The notes: generated by a model not told the origin, from the letters alone. Counted from the first letter of the stretch, positions 1-7,268 are shown. The stretch is DNA of 14,784 nucleotides from Clostridia bacterium (GCA_027335515.1 DAHWHT010000146.1:1-14784), one strand, 5' to 3'. Numbers and translations: made by a program.

Positions 1-469
1 CGTCAGCCCAGCCCTCATCGTAGTACGACTCGCCGACGCGATCGTAGCCGATGTAGTTCGGGCCTACGTCTTGACCGAACATGAGGTTCGGATCACGGGT
101 GAGTTGGCACACCCCGTCGATGATCTCGAATGCGTGGCCGCAGTGCCGACAGGTCGGTAGGGGGGTAAACTCGCCGCATTGCAAGCAGGTGAACACGGGT
201 GGTCCGATCCCCCTCTCCCGGATGCGTTGCGAGGTTGACGGCGCCTTTCCAGGCCCTTGCTCCAAGAGTGGCCGTCGTTTCTTCTTCGATCGCCCCTCTG
301 TGAGACGGGCCCACGGCAATGTCGAGCAGAACAGGGCATTGCGCCGCGCGAAGAAGGTGAGGATCACCAGGACCACGAGGTCGACCATCTCCACGCTGGT
401 GGCGAGCGCCACCGGCGCGGCATCCCCAGTGTGCCATGCGGGAACCCGTTCGTAGTGGTTCCCTGCCAT
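1..469 (-). CDS. Zinc-ribbon protein, 5' part only (runs off left edge)
   Basis: An open frame starts at ATG 469 and runs without a stop to the window edge (156 codons plus one base). AGGA lies about nine bases upstream of the ATG. The visible protein has a hydrophobic stretch around residues 31-41 (LVVLVILTFF), possibly a weak membrane anchor because E27 and D30 flank it. A basic linker follows (SKKKRR, 61-66). A classic zinc ribbon comes next: C95-x2-C98 and C107-x2-C110. The last visible part reads NYIGYDRVGESYYDEGW (139-154). That resembles the lead-in to some SAM-dependent methyltransferases, but the catalytic part lies outside the window, so I assign no function. The gene reads away from the next gene on the plus strand. 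The frame and the CxxC pairs are seen directly; the start choice is inferred. Confidence 0.72.
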   Translation of the reverse strand, partial: MAGNHYERVPAWHTGDAAPVALATSVEMVDLVVLVILTFFARRNALFCSTLPWARLTEGRSKKKRRPLLEQGPGKAPSTSQRIRERGIGPPVFTCLQCGEFTPLPTCRHCGHAFEIIDGVCQLTRDPNLMFGQDVGPNYIGYDRVGESYYDEGWAD

Positions 470-721
470 GATTGAGGTTCCTGCGGGCGGCGTCGGTGCC
501 GCGTAAGGGCGTACTGGCCAATGACCGTGTGGTTGGTGGCGTCGTCCCGCGTCACCGGCGGCCTCTCTTGCCGTATGCCGGTGGCGTTTGGATCGCATCT
601 ACCGCGCCGACGCGGGGGATCCGCGGCGCGGGATGTGAATGCGGGTCGCGCCCCGGAGGCCACGGTCGGAGACCCAGCGTTCCGCTCGGCCGTCTTTGCC
701 GAAGACCGCAGGAACAGCACG

Positions 722-738
722 CGGACCTTCGTGGTCCG
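722..738. repeat. Perfect short hairpin CGGACC-ttcgt-GGTCCG
   Basis: Six-base arms (722-727 and 733-738) are perfectly complementary around a five-base loop. It lies in the gene-free stretch between divergent genes. It could be an operator or part of a leader or terminator. There is no T-tract on either side, so a simple intrinsic terminator is not supported. Confidence 0.35.
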
Positions 739-872
739 ATGAGGGGCGGTCACAGTTGACCACGGATGAACTTGGGCGGCTGCTGGGGAGCCAGTTCCCG
801 TCACTTGTGAGGGACGTCCAGGGGAGCCGAATCGGAGCCAGGCCGCTTTGTACGATGGATTTTTCGTGGACA

Positions 873-901
873 TTGGGTTCACTGCCCGAGGGAAGTATTC
901 T
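873..901 (+). promoter_or_regulatory. Possible sigma-A-type promoter upstream of the lipoprotein gene
   Basis: TTGGGT (873-878) and TATTCT (896-901) are separated by exactly 17 bases. This gives partial matches to both consensus hexamers in a locally less GC-rich segment. Transcription from here would give a leader of about 265 nt before GTG 1174. This is pattern matching only and weak. Confidence 0.22.
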
Positions 902-1173
902 TACCACTGGCAGTGAGGAGTGGTTCCGTATCCAGGTTCACCACCGCGGCACACCCTTTGGATCGACATGCTGCGCTCTACGCAAAGCCGGTCCATATAG
1001 CACTGGGGGAACGCTGCCAGGCGCGGTATGGCGCATCCCTCCCGCTGGGTCGAACGATGCGGGACCTTCGCACCGCCCGGCCCCGGTCCTGTCGCCCACC
1101 CGGACAGGAATCCGGCATGGGCGGCCGAATCGGCGCAGGGCGGTCGCGCGGCGGGTCACGGGGGGGGAATGGT

Positions 1174-3348
1174 GTGCGCGCCCTTGGCCCGGTGCAACGC
1201 CTGGTCGCGATGACGGTCGCGACGCTGCTGGTCGCGGCGCCGCTTTCGGCCTGCGGCCGCACCGCACTCCGGCCACAGAGCAACCCGCTGTGGGCGGTCC
1301 AACTGAACTGGACCGACCACGGATCCCCGTGGGGAAAGGCCACCTTCGCCCAACTGCGGCGCGAGGGTATCCGCCATGCGGAACTCAACCTGGCGTGGGC
1401 GCAGTTGGAACCGTCCCCCGGCCACTTCGCCTGGCATACCCTCGATCGGACGCTGGCCGACGCGGCGGCGTCGGGGGTGCGGGTGATCCCGATCTTCTGG
1501 CAATCGGTGTGGAGCGGCAACCCGCCCTCGTGGATCCCGGCCCACGAGCGCACCAGCACCGGCCGACGCAGCCCGGTGCCGGCCTGGTGGGATCCGCGCT
1601 CGCGCGCCGACTACTTCACGTACGTCACGCGCACCATCGCGCACATCGACCACCGGCCGGGATTCGGCGGGGCCTTCCTGGACTATGGCTGGCTCGACGC
1701 CATGTGGGGGTTGCCCCCCGGCAGGGGATCCGCCCTAAACGGCTATGCCGCCGCGGACATTGCCCGCTTTCACCGCTGGCTGCCCAGCCGCTACGGCACC
1801 CTGGCCCGCTTCAACCACGCGCGGGGCACCCATTTCTCCTCTTGGAGCGCCGTGCCCGCCGCAGTGCCCGGCCAGCCGCTCTTTGCGGTCTACCAGGCAT
1901 TTCGCGCCTGGAGCGTCCAGGAAACCTACGGCCGCCTCACCGCCCTGGTCCGGCGTGAAACGTCGGCGCCGCTCTACTACTACTGGGGGGGCGGCTTCGG
2001 CAACGCCGGGCAATTCTGGAACCTGCCCGATACCTTCTTCCAACTGGCCCGCACCTACCACGTCACGGTGGTCCTCGACGACGCCGACCACACCGGCCTG
2101 GCGTTGCTGTTTGGCAGCCTCGCCCGGGCCTACGGGGTCCAGCTGTTTGAGGAATGGACCCCGCGGCCGACGGGACTGCGGCCGGAACTGGCGCAATGGC
2201 TGGGCCACACGGGGTTTGGCGCCCCCAATGAGATCGGGGCGGACTTCTTCCTGTATCAGGGAGGACGGGAGTTCCAGACCGGCTTTCCCGTGTTCCGCCG
2301 CTGGCTTACCCCCCTGGCAACCCGGCGCGGCGCCTATCCCCTGCAGCCGGTGGCGGTGTATGTCTCCTACCATGCCGCCCTGCGCAACCCCGCGGCGTTG
2401 GCCGGTCTGAACGCGCGCCTTGGTGCCCTGTGGCGTGAGAATCCCATCGCCTTTACCGTGGTGACCAACCGCGAAGTTGCGGCACACGTGGTGTCCCTGG
2501 CACGCTTCCGCGCGGTCTTCCCCATCAACGGCCGCCAGGACGCGGCCATCCGCGCCTACGCCGCGCACGGCGGACACGTCCTGGCGCACGGCCGGTCTCT
2601 GGCGCGCTACGCCCCACCCTACATCCGCTTCTCCCCATCGCTGTCCACCGTCGAGGCGGTGCCCACCGTCGAGCGCAGCCGCCGCACCGCCTGGATCTCC
2701 CTGGCCGGCCTGGGCCCCCTTGCATACGGTGGCCCGGTCACCCTCACGTACGCGGGGCTGGGCCTGCCGCAGGGCGCCTACCACCTGGTCAACGCCGCCG
2801 ACGGCGCCCCGGTCGCCAGCAGCCCCGTCCCCGGAGGTCTGCGGTTCCAATTGGAGCTATCCCGCGGTGGCTTCCGCCTGCTGCGTCTGCTCCCCGGCGC
2901 CGGACCGGCGGCGGCCACGCCGGTCGCCACCATCACCGCAGGGACCCGGGGCGCGGGTCTGCGTTTCACTGGAACGCTCCACCAGGCGCGATTGCTGCAG
3001 CAAGCCGCCGTCTATCCGCCCAGGGCCACACGGTCCACCCCAAACGGCCCAGCGGTCGGATTGCGGCTCGCCGCGACCAGCCCGCTGGCCGGGGTGCGCG
3101 GCCTGAGGCTGGACGTCACCTACCTGGCCGAGCCCGGCCAGGGATTCCGTGTGCAGTGGTCGACCGCGTCAGGCGCCGCGTACACCCAGGGCCCCGTGGT
3201 CACCAGCCCAGGCACCAACGCCTGGATGGACGCCCGCCTCTCGCTGCCCTCCCTGCGCCTTTCGGCGGGTTCCAGAATCCGCCTGCTCGTGCAGAATGCC
3301 CTCGAACCCCTATACATCCGCCGGGTGTCGCTGCGCCGGCTGCCGTGA
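1174..3348 (+). CDS. GH42-like (clan GH-A) glycosidase lipoprotein
   Basis: A 724-residue protein. GTG 1174 is preferred because a run of eight G (1160-1167) sits six bases upstream and the N-terminus then reads as a clean lipoprotein signal: R2, R9, hydrophobic 10-22, lipobox LSAC with Cys27. It is therefore predicted to be exported and lipid-anchored. Residues 38-112 look like the opening strands of a clan GH-A barrel (ELNLAWAQLEPSPGHFAW). Residues 194-230 match the GH42 pattern 'F..WL..RYGTL...N...GT.F.SW'. FEEWTPR holds E326/E327, candidates for the nucleophile. The usual GH42 Asn-Glu acid/base is not obvious; the matching region reads FLDYGWLD (D170). Residues from about 395 resemble the flavodoxin-like beta-galactosidase middle domain, and the last 140 look like a beta-rich, CBM-like module. 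The substrate is unknown. It is co-directional with the dehydrogenase 82 bp downstream. Confidence 0.72.
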   Translation: MRALGPVQRLVAMTVATLLVAAPLSACGRTALRPQSNPLWAVQLNWTDHGSPWGKATFAQLRREGIRHAELNLAWAQLEPSPGHFAWHTLDRTLADAAASGVRVIPIFWQSVWSGNPPSWIPAHERTSTGRRSPVPAWWDPRSRADYFTYVTRTIAHIDHRPGFGGAFLDYGWLDAMWGLPPGRGSALNGYAAADIARFHRWLPSRYGTLARFNHARGTHFSSWSAVPAAVPGQPLFAVYQAFRAWSVQETYGRLTALVRRETSAPLYYYWGGGFGNAGQFWNLPDTFFQLARTYHVTVVLDDADHTGLALLFGSLARAYGVQLFEEWTPRPTGLRPELAQWLGHTGFGAPNEIGADFFLYQGGREFQTGFPVFRRWLTPLATRRGAYPLQPVAVYVSYHAALRNPAALAGLNARLGALWRENPIAFTVVTNREVAAHVVSLARFRAVFPINGRQDAAIRAYAAHGGHVLAHGRSLARYAPPYIRFSPSLSTVEAVPTVERSRRTAWISLAGLGPLAYGGPVTLTYAGLGLPQGAYHLVNAADGAPVASSPVPGGLRFQLELSRGGFRLLRLLPGAGPAAATPVATITAGTRGAGLRFTGTLHQARLLQQAAVYPPRATRSTPNGPAVGLRLAATSPLAGVRGLRLDVTYLAEPGQGFRVQWSTASGAAYTQGPVVTSPGTNAWMDARLSLPSLRLSAGSRIRLLVQNALEPLYIRRVSLRRLP

Positions 3349-3430
3349 GCGGCGTCGATTGCGCCCGCCGGTCGCAGGACACCGCGCGCGCATCGCGAAC
3401 GCCTCCGTCCCGCAAGGGAGGAACACCCAC

Positions 3431-4444
3431 ATGTCCGTTCCGGTTACCGGACGCAGGGCCCGCCTGGCCTTCATCGGCGCAGGCGGCAACGCGCGCGCCC
3501 ACATGCGCGATGTGCTCCACGACCCCAAGGCCGAGTTGGTCGGGATCTGCGACACCAGCGCGCAGGCACTGCAGGACGCCGCCGCGCGCCTGCCGGAAGC
3601 CGCGGCCGTCCCGCGGTTCAGCGACTACCGGGCGTTGATCGAGCAAACAAAGCCCGACGGCGTCGTGATCTCCATTCCCCACACCCTGCACTACGAAGTG
3701 GCGGCCTACGCCCTGGACCACGGGGTGTCGGCCCAGGTGGAAAAGCCACTCACCTGCACCCCCGGCGACGCCCGCAAGCTGATCGCCCTGCGCGACCGCA
3801 CCGGGCTCGTGCTCACCGTCGGCTACCAGCGCCACTACCAGGGACCCTGGCGCTGGGTGCACGACCAGGTCGCCGGTGGCCGTTTCGGCCCGGTCCACTT
3901 CGTGGAAACCTGGCAGTGCCAGAACTGGGGTGGAGGCGGCTGGCGAGGGGTGCCCGAACTCTCCGGCGGCGGCCAGCTCAACGACTCGGGCAGCCACCTG
4001 TGCGACATGATGCTCTGGGCCAGCGGCATCCGGCCGACCGAGGTCTTCGCGTTCCAGGAAAACCGCGGCATCAAGGTCGACCGCATCTCGGCGATCGCCT
4101 TCCGCTTCCCCGAAGCCGGGGTGGGCACCATGGCCATCATCGGCGACTCGGTGCGCGGCATGGATGAGGGCATGCAGTTTTGGTGCCGCGACGGCCGGGT
4201 CCGCGTCGACGGCATGGACGGTAACCTGCGCATCTCCTACTACGCCCCCGACGGCACCGCCCACCCCGTCCCGGCCGAGGAAAGCAGCGACTTCCCCAGC
4301 AACAAGGATGCCAACTTTGTCCGCTGCCTGCTTGGCGAGGAGACCGCCCAGGCGCGCGCCGAAGATGGTCTGGCCGTCGCGGCCTTTACCGAGGCCGTCT
4401 ACCGTTCCGTGGCCACCCACGCCCCCGCAACCGTCGACTGGTGA
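3431..4444 (+). CDS. Gfo/Idh/MocA-family oxidoreductase
   Basis: A 337-residue NAD(P)-dependent sugar or inositol dehydrogenase-type protein of typical family length. ATG 3431 is chosen because GGGAGG (3416-3421) lies nine bases upstream and the Rossmann fold begins right after. The dinucleotide-binding motif is GAGGNA (16-21), followed by D41 at the end of the second strand. The family signature EKP is at 104-106 (K105 catalytic or structural). The second domain carries GGGQLNDSGSHLCD, with D185 and H189 in the usual 'D...H..D' catalytic motif. There is no leader, so it is cytoplasmic. It follows the glycosidase gene on the same strand by 82 bp and ends at a hairpin terminator. It likely oxidises a sugar released or imported in the same pathway. 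The exact substrate cannot be read from sequence. Confidence 0.88.
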   Translation: MSVPVTGRRARLAFIGAGGNARAHMRDVLHDPKAELVGICDTSAQALQDAAARLPEAAAVPRFSDYRALIEQTKPDGVVISIPHTLHYEVAAYALDHGVSAQVEKPLTCTPGDARKLIALRDRTGLVLTVGYQRHYQGPWRWVHDQVAGGRFGPVHFVETWQCQNWGGGGWRGVPELSGGGQLNDSGSHLCDMMLWASGIRPTEVFAFQENRGIKVDRISAIAFRFPEAGVGTMAIIGDSVRGMDEGMQFWCRDGRVRVDGMDGNLRISYYAPDGTAHPVPAEESSDFPSNKDANFVRCLLGEETAQARAEDGLAVAAFTEAVYRSVATHAPATVDW

Positions 4445-4453
4445 CCGAGCGCC

Positions 4454-4491
4454 GGCGGATGAGGGGAGGGCGCCGCCCGCCCCCATCCGCC
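4454..4491. terminator. Bidirectional hairpin terminator between convergent genes
   Basis: GGCGGATG...GGGCG pairs with CGCCC...CATCCGCC to form a nearly perfect stem of about 18 bp with a tiny loop and two small irregularities. It fills the 60-bp gap between the convergent Gfo/Idh/MocA (plus) and SDR (minus) stop codons. No clear T-tract follows on either strand, which is common in high-GC genomes. Confidence 0.7.
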
Positions 4492-4504
4492 CATGGCACC
4501 CACC

Positions 4505-5266
4505 TCAATGCATTCCCTTGCCCCCGCTGACCGGAAGCAGGGCGCCGGTGATGAACTCCGCCAGGGGTGACGCGAAAAACAGCACGGCATCGGCGATGTC
4601 GCGCGCCGTTCCCTGGCGGCCCAGGGGTGTGGTGCGCACCAGCGCGGCGATCGCCTCGGGGCTGGCGCCGGCGGAGCGTTCGGTTGCCATCCAGCCGGGA
4701 GCAACCATGTTCACCGTGACGCCATGGCAACCCAGTTCCTGAGCCAGGTTGCGCGACAACCCATACATCGCGCCCTTGCCGGCGTTGTAGGCGGCAAAGT
4801 TGCGGCCGCCCTGCAAAAAGGCCATGGTAAGAATGTTGATCACCCGTCCGAAGTGGGCCCGGCGCATGGCGGGCAGCGTCGCGCGGCACGTCTCATAGAC
4901 CGCGCGGCAGTTGAGGTCGATCATCTGCTGATAGTCCGCCCACTCAAGCTCAAGCGGGGCCGCCAATCGTTCCTCCCGCCCGGCGTTGTTGACGACGATC
5001 GTCACAGGCAGGCCGAGCGCCTCCTCCCCCCGCGCCACCATGGCCGCCACGGCCACCGGGTCGCGCACGTCCGCCTGCACCGCGACCGCGCGGCCGCCGG
5101 CCGCACGGATGGCTTCGGCCACACCCTGAGCGCGCTCTGGATACCGAAAGCCGTTGACCAACACCGCGGCCCCCGCCTCGGCGAGCCGTGCGCCGATGGC
5201 CGCACCCAGCCCCCGCGACCCACCGGTGACCAGAGCGGCCCTTCCCTCCAGATCGATCCCGATCAC
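4505..5266 (-). CDS. Short-chain dehydrogenase/reductase (SDR), Thr-Tyr-Lys variant
   Basis: A 253-residue classical SDR, normal family length. The GTG start at 5266 overlaps the TGA of the upstream MscS gene (GTGA), indicating translational coupling. A G-rich stretch lies about ten bases upstream of the GTG. The much longer upstream open frame is an antisense/out-of-frame artefact of the channel gene. Cofactor motif TGGSRGLG is at 14-21, D66 is in the 'aDVRD' strand, NNAG is at 93-96 and the structural Asn is N119. The active-site YxxxK is Y160/K164. At the catalytic Ser position, 13 residues before Tyr, the sequence reads ILTMAF, giving Thr147. The family converts alcohols and ketones with NAD(P)H; FabG-like or sugar/glucose dehydrogenase-like members are closest in style. 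The protein ends in the hydrophobic GALLPVSGG motif typical of SDRs. Confidence 0.9.
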   Translation of the reverse strand: MIGIDLEGRAALVTGGSRGLGAAIGARLAEAGAAVLVNGFRYPERAQGVAEAIRAAGGRAVAVQADVRDPVAVAAMVARGEEALGLPVTIVVNNAGREERLAAPLELEWADYQQMIDLNCRAVYETCRATLPAMRRAHFGRVINILTMAFLQGGRNFAAYNAGKGAMYGLSRNLAQELGCHGVTVNMVAPGWMATERSAGASPEAIAALVRTTPLGRQGTARDIADAVLFFASPLAEFITGALLPVSGGKGMH

Positions 5267-6258
5267 AGCCGCGCCGCCCCCTTGCCGTCCGCATCCACCG
5301 CCGCGTCCCGATCTTTGCCCGGCGCCGCCGCGTGGTCGTCGGCAGCCGGCTTGGCGGCTTCTTGCCGGGCCTGAAAACGCAATCCATCCAGCGCGTTGGC
5401 CGCCGCCAGCACCAGGCGCGAGCGATGGGCATCGGAGTCCCCGCTCACCCACGCCTCGAGCACAAAGGACGTGCTGGTCGCGGAAACATCCGCCAGCAGG
5501 GCGCGCACCGGACCGGGCATCCCCGTTTGCGGATCCGACAGTTCCGTCGCCAGCCGCTGCAGCCGCTCCCACAGAATCGGGGGCGAAATCGCCGTTTCGG
5601 CCTCCCCGCGGACGCGCACCCGGACCAGACCGGAGCGCGAGTGGTTGCGCACCACACCCTGCAGGACGATGCCATTGGGAATCAGGGTGATCTGGCCGTC
5701 GTCCGCGCGGCAGATGGTGTGCATCAGATTGATGTCCTGCACGACAAAGCGATGGGCCAGCGGCAGCGTCTCGTGGGGGAAGGTCGCGGGCAGCGCCGGC
5801 ATCTGCCAACTCATGACGCTGATCTGATCGCCGATCTCAAACGGGCGCCAGATCACGAGCACCATGCCCGACAACAGGTTGCCAAACAGGGTCTGCCCCG
5901 CGAGACCGATCACCACGGTCAGCAACGCGCCGCCGAAGGTGAACTGCTGCGCGATACCCGGTCCCAACTGGGCCATGACGGCCAACCCGACGATGACGTA
6001 GAGCACCAGGCGCAACAGGAGACGCAGCAGGCCGGACCGCCGTCGGTCGCGCCCGGTCTGGATCTGCTCGAAGCGTCGTTCCAGGGCATTGACGATCAGG
6101 TAGCCGGCCAGCAACACGGTCAGGGCGCGCACCACGCGCCATCCGACCAGCGGCAGGGGTATCCAGCCTGGCGGCAACACGAAACCGACGATGACCAGGC
6201 CGGCGCCCAAGAGCGCCTGCCAAGTGAACAAACCGCGCAGGCGACCCGTCCGCCCCAA
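5263..6258 (-). CDS. MscS-family mechanosensitive ion channel
   Basis: A 331-residue small-conductance mechanosensitive channel homologue. TTG 6258 is the furthest in-frame start, with an in-frame stop just upstream. A run of seven G (plus-strand C 6267-6273) sits eight bases upstream. Predicted membrane helices are at about 13-29, 42-58 and 79-97, followed by the pore-lining helix at 109-137 with the Gly/Ala-rich stretch IGLAGQTLFGNLLSG. The beta domain follows (WRPFEIGDQISV, then LIPNG, 193-197). The MscS cytoplasmic vestibule region runs to about residue 300, then an Ala/Asp/Lys-rich charged tail ends the protein. The role is release of solutes on hypo-osmotic shock in the inner membrane. 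It lies third in a four-gene operon and overlaps the SDR start by four bases. Family assignment is firm; the TTG start is less certain. Confidence 0.88.
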   Translation of the reverse strand: MGRTGRLRGLFTWQALLGAGLVIVGFVLPPGWIPLPLVGWRVVRALTVLLAGYLIVNALERRFEQIQTGRDRRRSGLLRLLLRLVLYVIVGLAVMAQLGPGIAQQFTFGGALLTVVIGLAGQTLFGNLLSGMVLVIWRPFEIGDQISVMSWQMPALPATFPHETLPLAHRFVVQDINLMHTICRADDGQITLIPNGIVLQGVVRNHSRSGLVRVRVRGEAETAISPPILWERLQRLATELSDPQTGMPGPVRALLADVSATSTSFVLEAWVSGDSDAHRSRLVLAAANALDGLRFQARQEAAKPAADDHAAAPGKDRDAAVDADGKGAARL

Positions 6259-6303
6259 GCGTCACACCCCCCCGGGATCCCGCATCTGGGCCGGTGTGCG
6301 CCT

Positions 6304-6723
6304 TCATGCGGGAACGATCGTTAACGGCACCTCACGCGCGGCGCCATCCCGAATCCGCCAGGCGCGAAGTCCGGGCTGGTCCACCGGCTCCAAAGAGCAG
6401 ATCAGATAGAGGCTGTCTGGGTAGGACGCCAGGGCGATGTCGCTTTCCGACGGGCGCGCCGGCGACCGCGGATGGGAGTGGTAGATGCCCCAGAGACTGC
6501 CTCCCCCGTCCTCAATCTCCATGGTGACCCGCAACAGGGCGCGCGGGTCCGGCTCAAACCAGTCGAGCCGGCCGGCGATGTTGGGCAGGGGATGGTAGCC
6601 CACGGCCCGGCCTTCGGCGTCGGCCGCCACGACGCCGCACGCCTCGAAAGGGGCCTCGGTTTGAGCCTGCGCGACCATCGCATCGCGCAACGCGGCCGGC
6701 AGCCGCGCCGTCGCGTCCGTCAT
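6304..6723 (-). CDS. JAMM/MPN (M67-type) metalloprotease domain protein
   Basis: A 139-residue single-domain JAB1/MPN+ protein. ATG 6723 has six G seven bases upstream and overlaps the TGA of the preceding gene as ATGA. The complete zinc-binding JAMM motif is present: E27 (FEACG), H82-x-H84-P, S92 and D95, spaced H-x-H-x7-S-x2-D as in active members. Bacterial stand-alone members of this family (such as Mec/CysO-type proteases) cleave the C-terminus of ubiquitin-like sulfur carriers or small peptides. No MoaD/ThiS/CysO or E1-like gene is visible in this window, so the substrate is open. The upstream coupled gene is the obvious candidate partner. Catalytic residues are seen directly; protease activity follows from the family. 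Confidence 0.88.
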   Translation of the reverse strand: MTDATARLPAALRDAMVAQAQTEAPFEACGVVAADAEGRAVGYHPLPNIAGRLDWFEPDPRALLRVTMEIEDGGGSLWGIYHSHPRSPARPSESDIALASYPDSLYLICSLEPVDQPGLRAWRIRDGAAREVPLTIVPA

Positions 6724-7037
6724 CGTACCGCCCCCCGTCGACTCGGATCGGCCTGCAGCCGCATGCCCTCGGCCGCCGGCGTGGTCAGCAGGTCGGGGTC
6801 GTAACCGGCCAGGCGCAGCAGGCGGCGCGTTTCGTGCACCAGCCGCTGGCGGCGCGTCAGGGGTTCTTCCGCCGTCAGTGCGGCGCGCAGCCGCTGGCGG
6901 GCCTCCTCGTCCAACCCGGCCATCTCCCACAGGGCCGAAACCGCCTCCGGCGGCCGGACCACGGGCCCGTTCAGTCTGGGCAAGTCGACCAAGACCAACG
7001 TCCCGAGCCACAGCCGTCTCGCCTGGTCACCATCCAC
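6720..7037 (-). CDS. Small unknown helical protein coupled to the JAMM protease
   Basis: A 105-residue protein I do not recognise. GTG 7037 is preferred over GTG 7061 because a perfect GGGAGG (plus-strand 7045-7050) sits seven bases upstream. The N-terminal part contains WLGTLVLVDLPRL, a possible beta strand or short hydrophobic helix. The middle (about 35-80) is rich in Glu, Arg and Leu and looks alpha-helical (LDEEARQRLRAAL, RLVHETRRLLRLAG). The C-terminus is short and polar (ADPSRRGAVR). It lacks a C-terminal Gly-Gly, cysteine pairs or a signal peptide. Its TGA overlaps the ATG of the JAMM protein, so the two are probably made in fixed ratio and may interact. It is the first gene of the four-gene minus operon. 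Confidence 0.7.
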   Translation of the reverse strand: MDGDQARRLWLGTLVLVDLPRLNGPVVRPPEAVSALWEMAGLDEEARQRLRAALTAEEPLTRRQRLVHETRRLLRLAGYDPDLLTTPAAEGMRLQADPSRRGAVR

Positions 7038-7081
7038 GCCGCAACCCTCCCAGCCGTTCACCCCGCGGTCCCAGCCCGGTC

Positions 7082-7087
7082 ATTGTA
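7082..7087 (-). promoter_or_regulatory. Possible -10 box (TACAAT) of the four-gene minus operon
   Basis: On the minus strand TACAAT lies about 45 bases upstream of GTG 7037, in an otherwise GC-rich divergent intergenic region. I cannot find a good -35 at 16-18 bases, so the call is weak. Confidence 0.25.
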
Positions 7088-7214
7088 GTGGCGGGGCACC
7101 CCTGGACGAAAGGCAAAGGGCGGTCCCCACGCGCATCAAAGGCGGCTCCGGCGTCCGGTCCTGGGCAGGGCCCCCCCCGCCGGCTGCGAAAAGGGTTGGG
7201 CGGAGCACGGATCG

Positions 7215-7246
7215 AACGGCCTGTACGGGCCGTTGCGTGCGGCAAC
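7215..7246. promoter_or_regulatory. Two overlapping inverted repeats upstream of the aldo/keto reductase
   Basis: AACGGCC (7215-7221) and GGCCGTT (7228-7234) form a perfect 7-bp inverted repeat. GTTGC (7232-7236) and GCAAC (7242-7246) form a second one. The two share GTT (7232-7234), so as RNA they exclude each other. The Shine-Dalgarno G-run of the next gene starts nine bases downstream. This fits a repressor operator or a small translational switch. Confidence 0.4.
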
Positions 7247-7268
7247 CCGCGGGCGGGGGGAAAACAAC

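Larger units (their letters stand above)
470..1173. other. Long gene-free stretch between divergent genes
   Basis: About 700 bp separate the start of the left-edge minus gene from the GTG of the lipoprotein gene. Several long open frames cross it, but their translations are Arg/Pro/Ala-rich with no domain-like pattern. The segment around 750-1000 is visibly less GC-rich than the genes. It holds a perfect 6-bp hairpin (722-738) and a weak promoter-like pair (873-901). It could be a regulatory region or a decayed gene. I see no RNA gene in it. Confidence 0.5.

Noticed and set aside
913..1173. Upstream extension of the lipoprotein frame to 913
   Set aside because: The extension is Arg-rich and would bury the lipoprotein signal; GTG 1174 has a G-rich ribosome site and gives a clean leader with Cys27.
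639..1958. 439-codon plus frame starting in the gene-free segment
   Set aside because: Its second half overlaps the glycosidase gene out of frame, and its first half has no recognisable pattern.
1735..2850. 371-codon open frame on the minus strand
   Set aside because: It is antisense to the lipoprotein glycosidase gene and its translation is low-complexity.
3200..4486. 428-codon open frame on the minus strand
   Set aside because: It is antisense to the Gfo/Idh/MocA gene, which has all family motifs on the plus strand.
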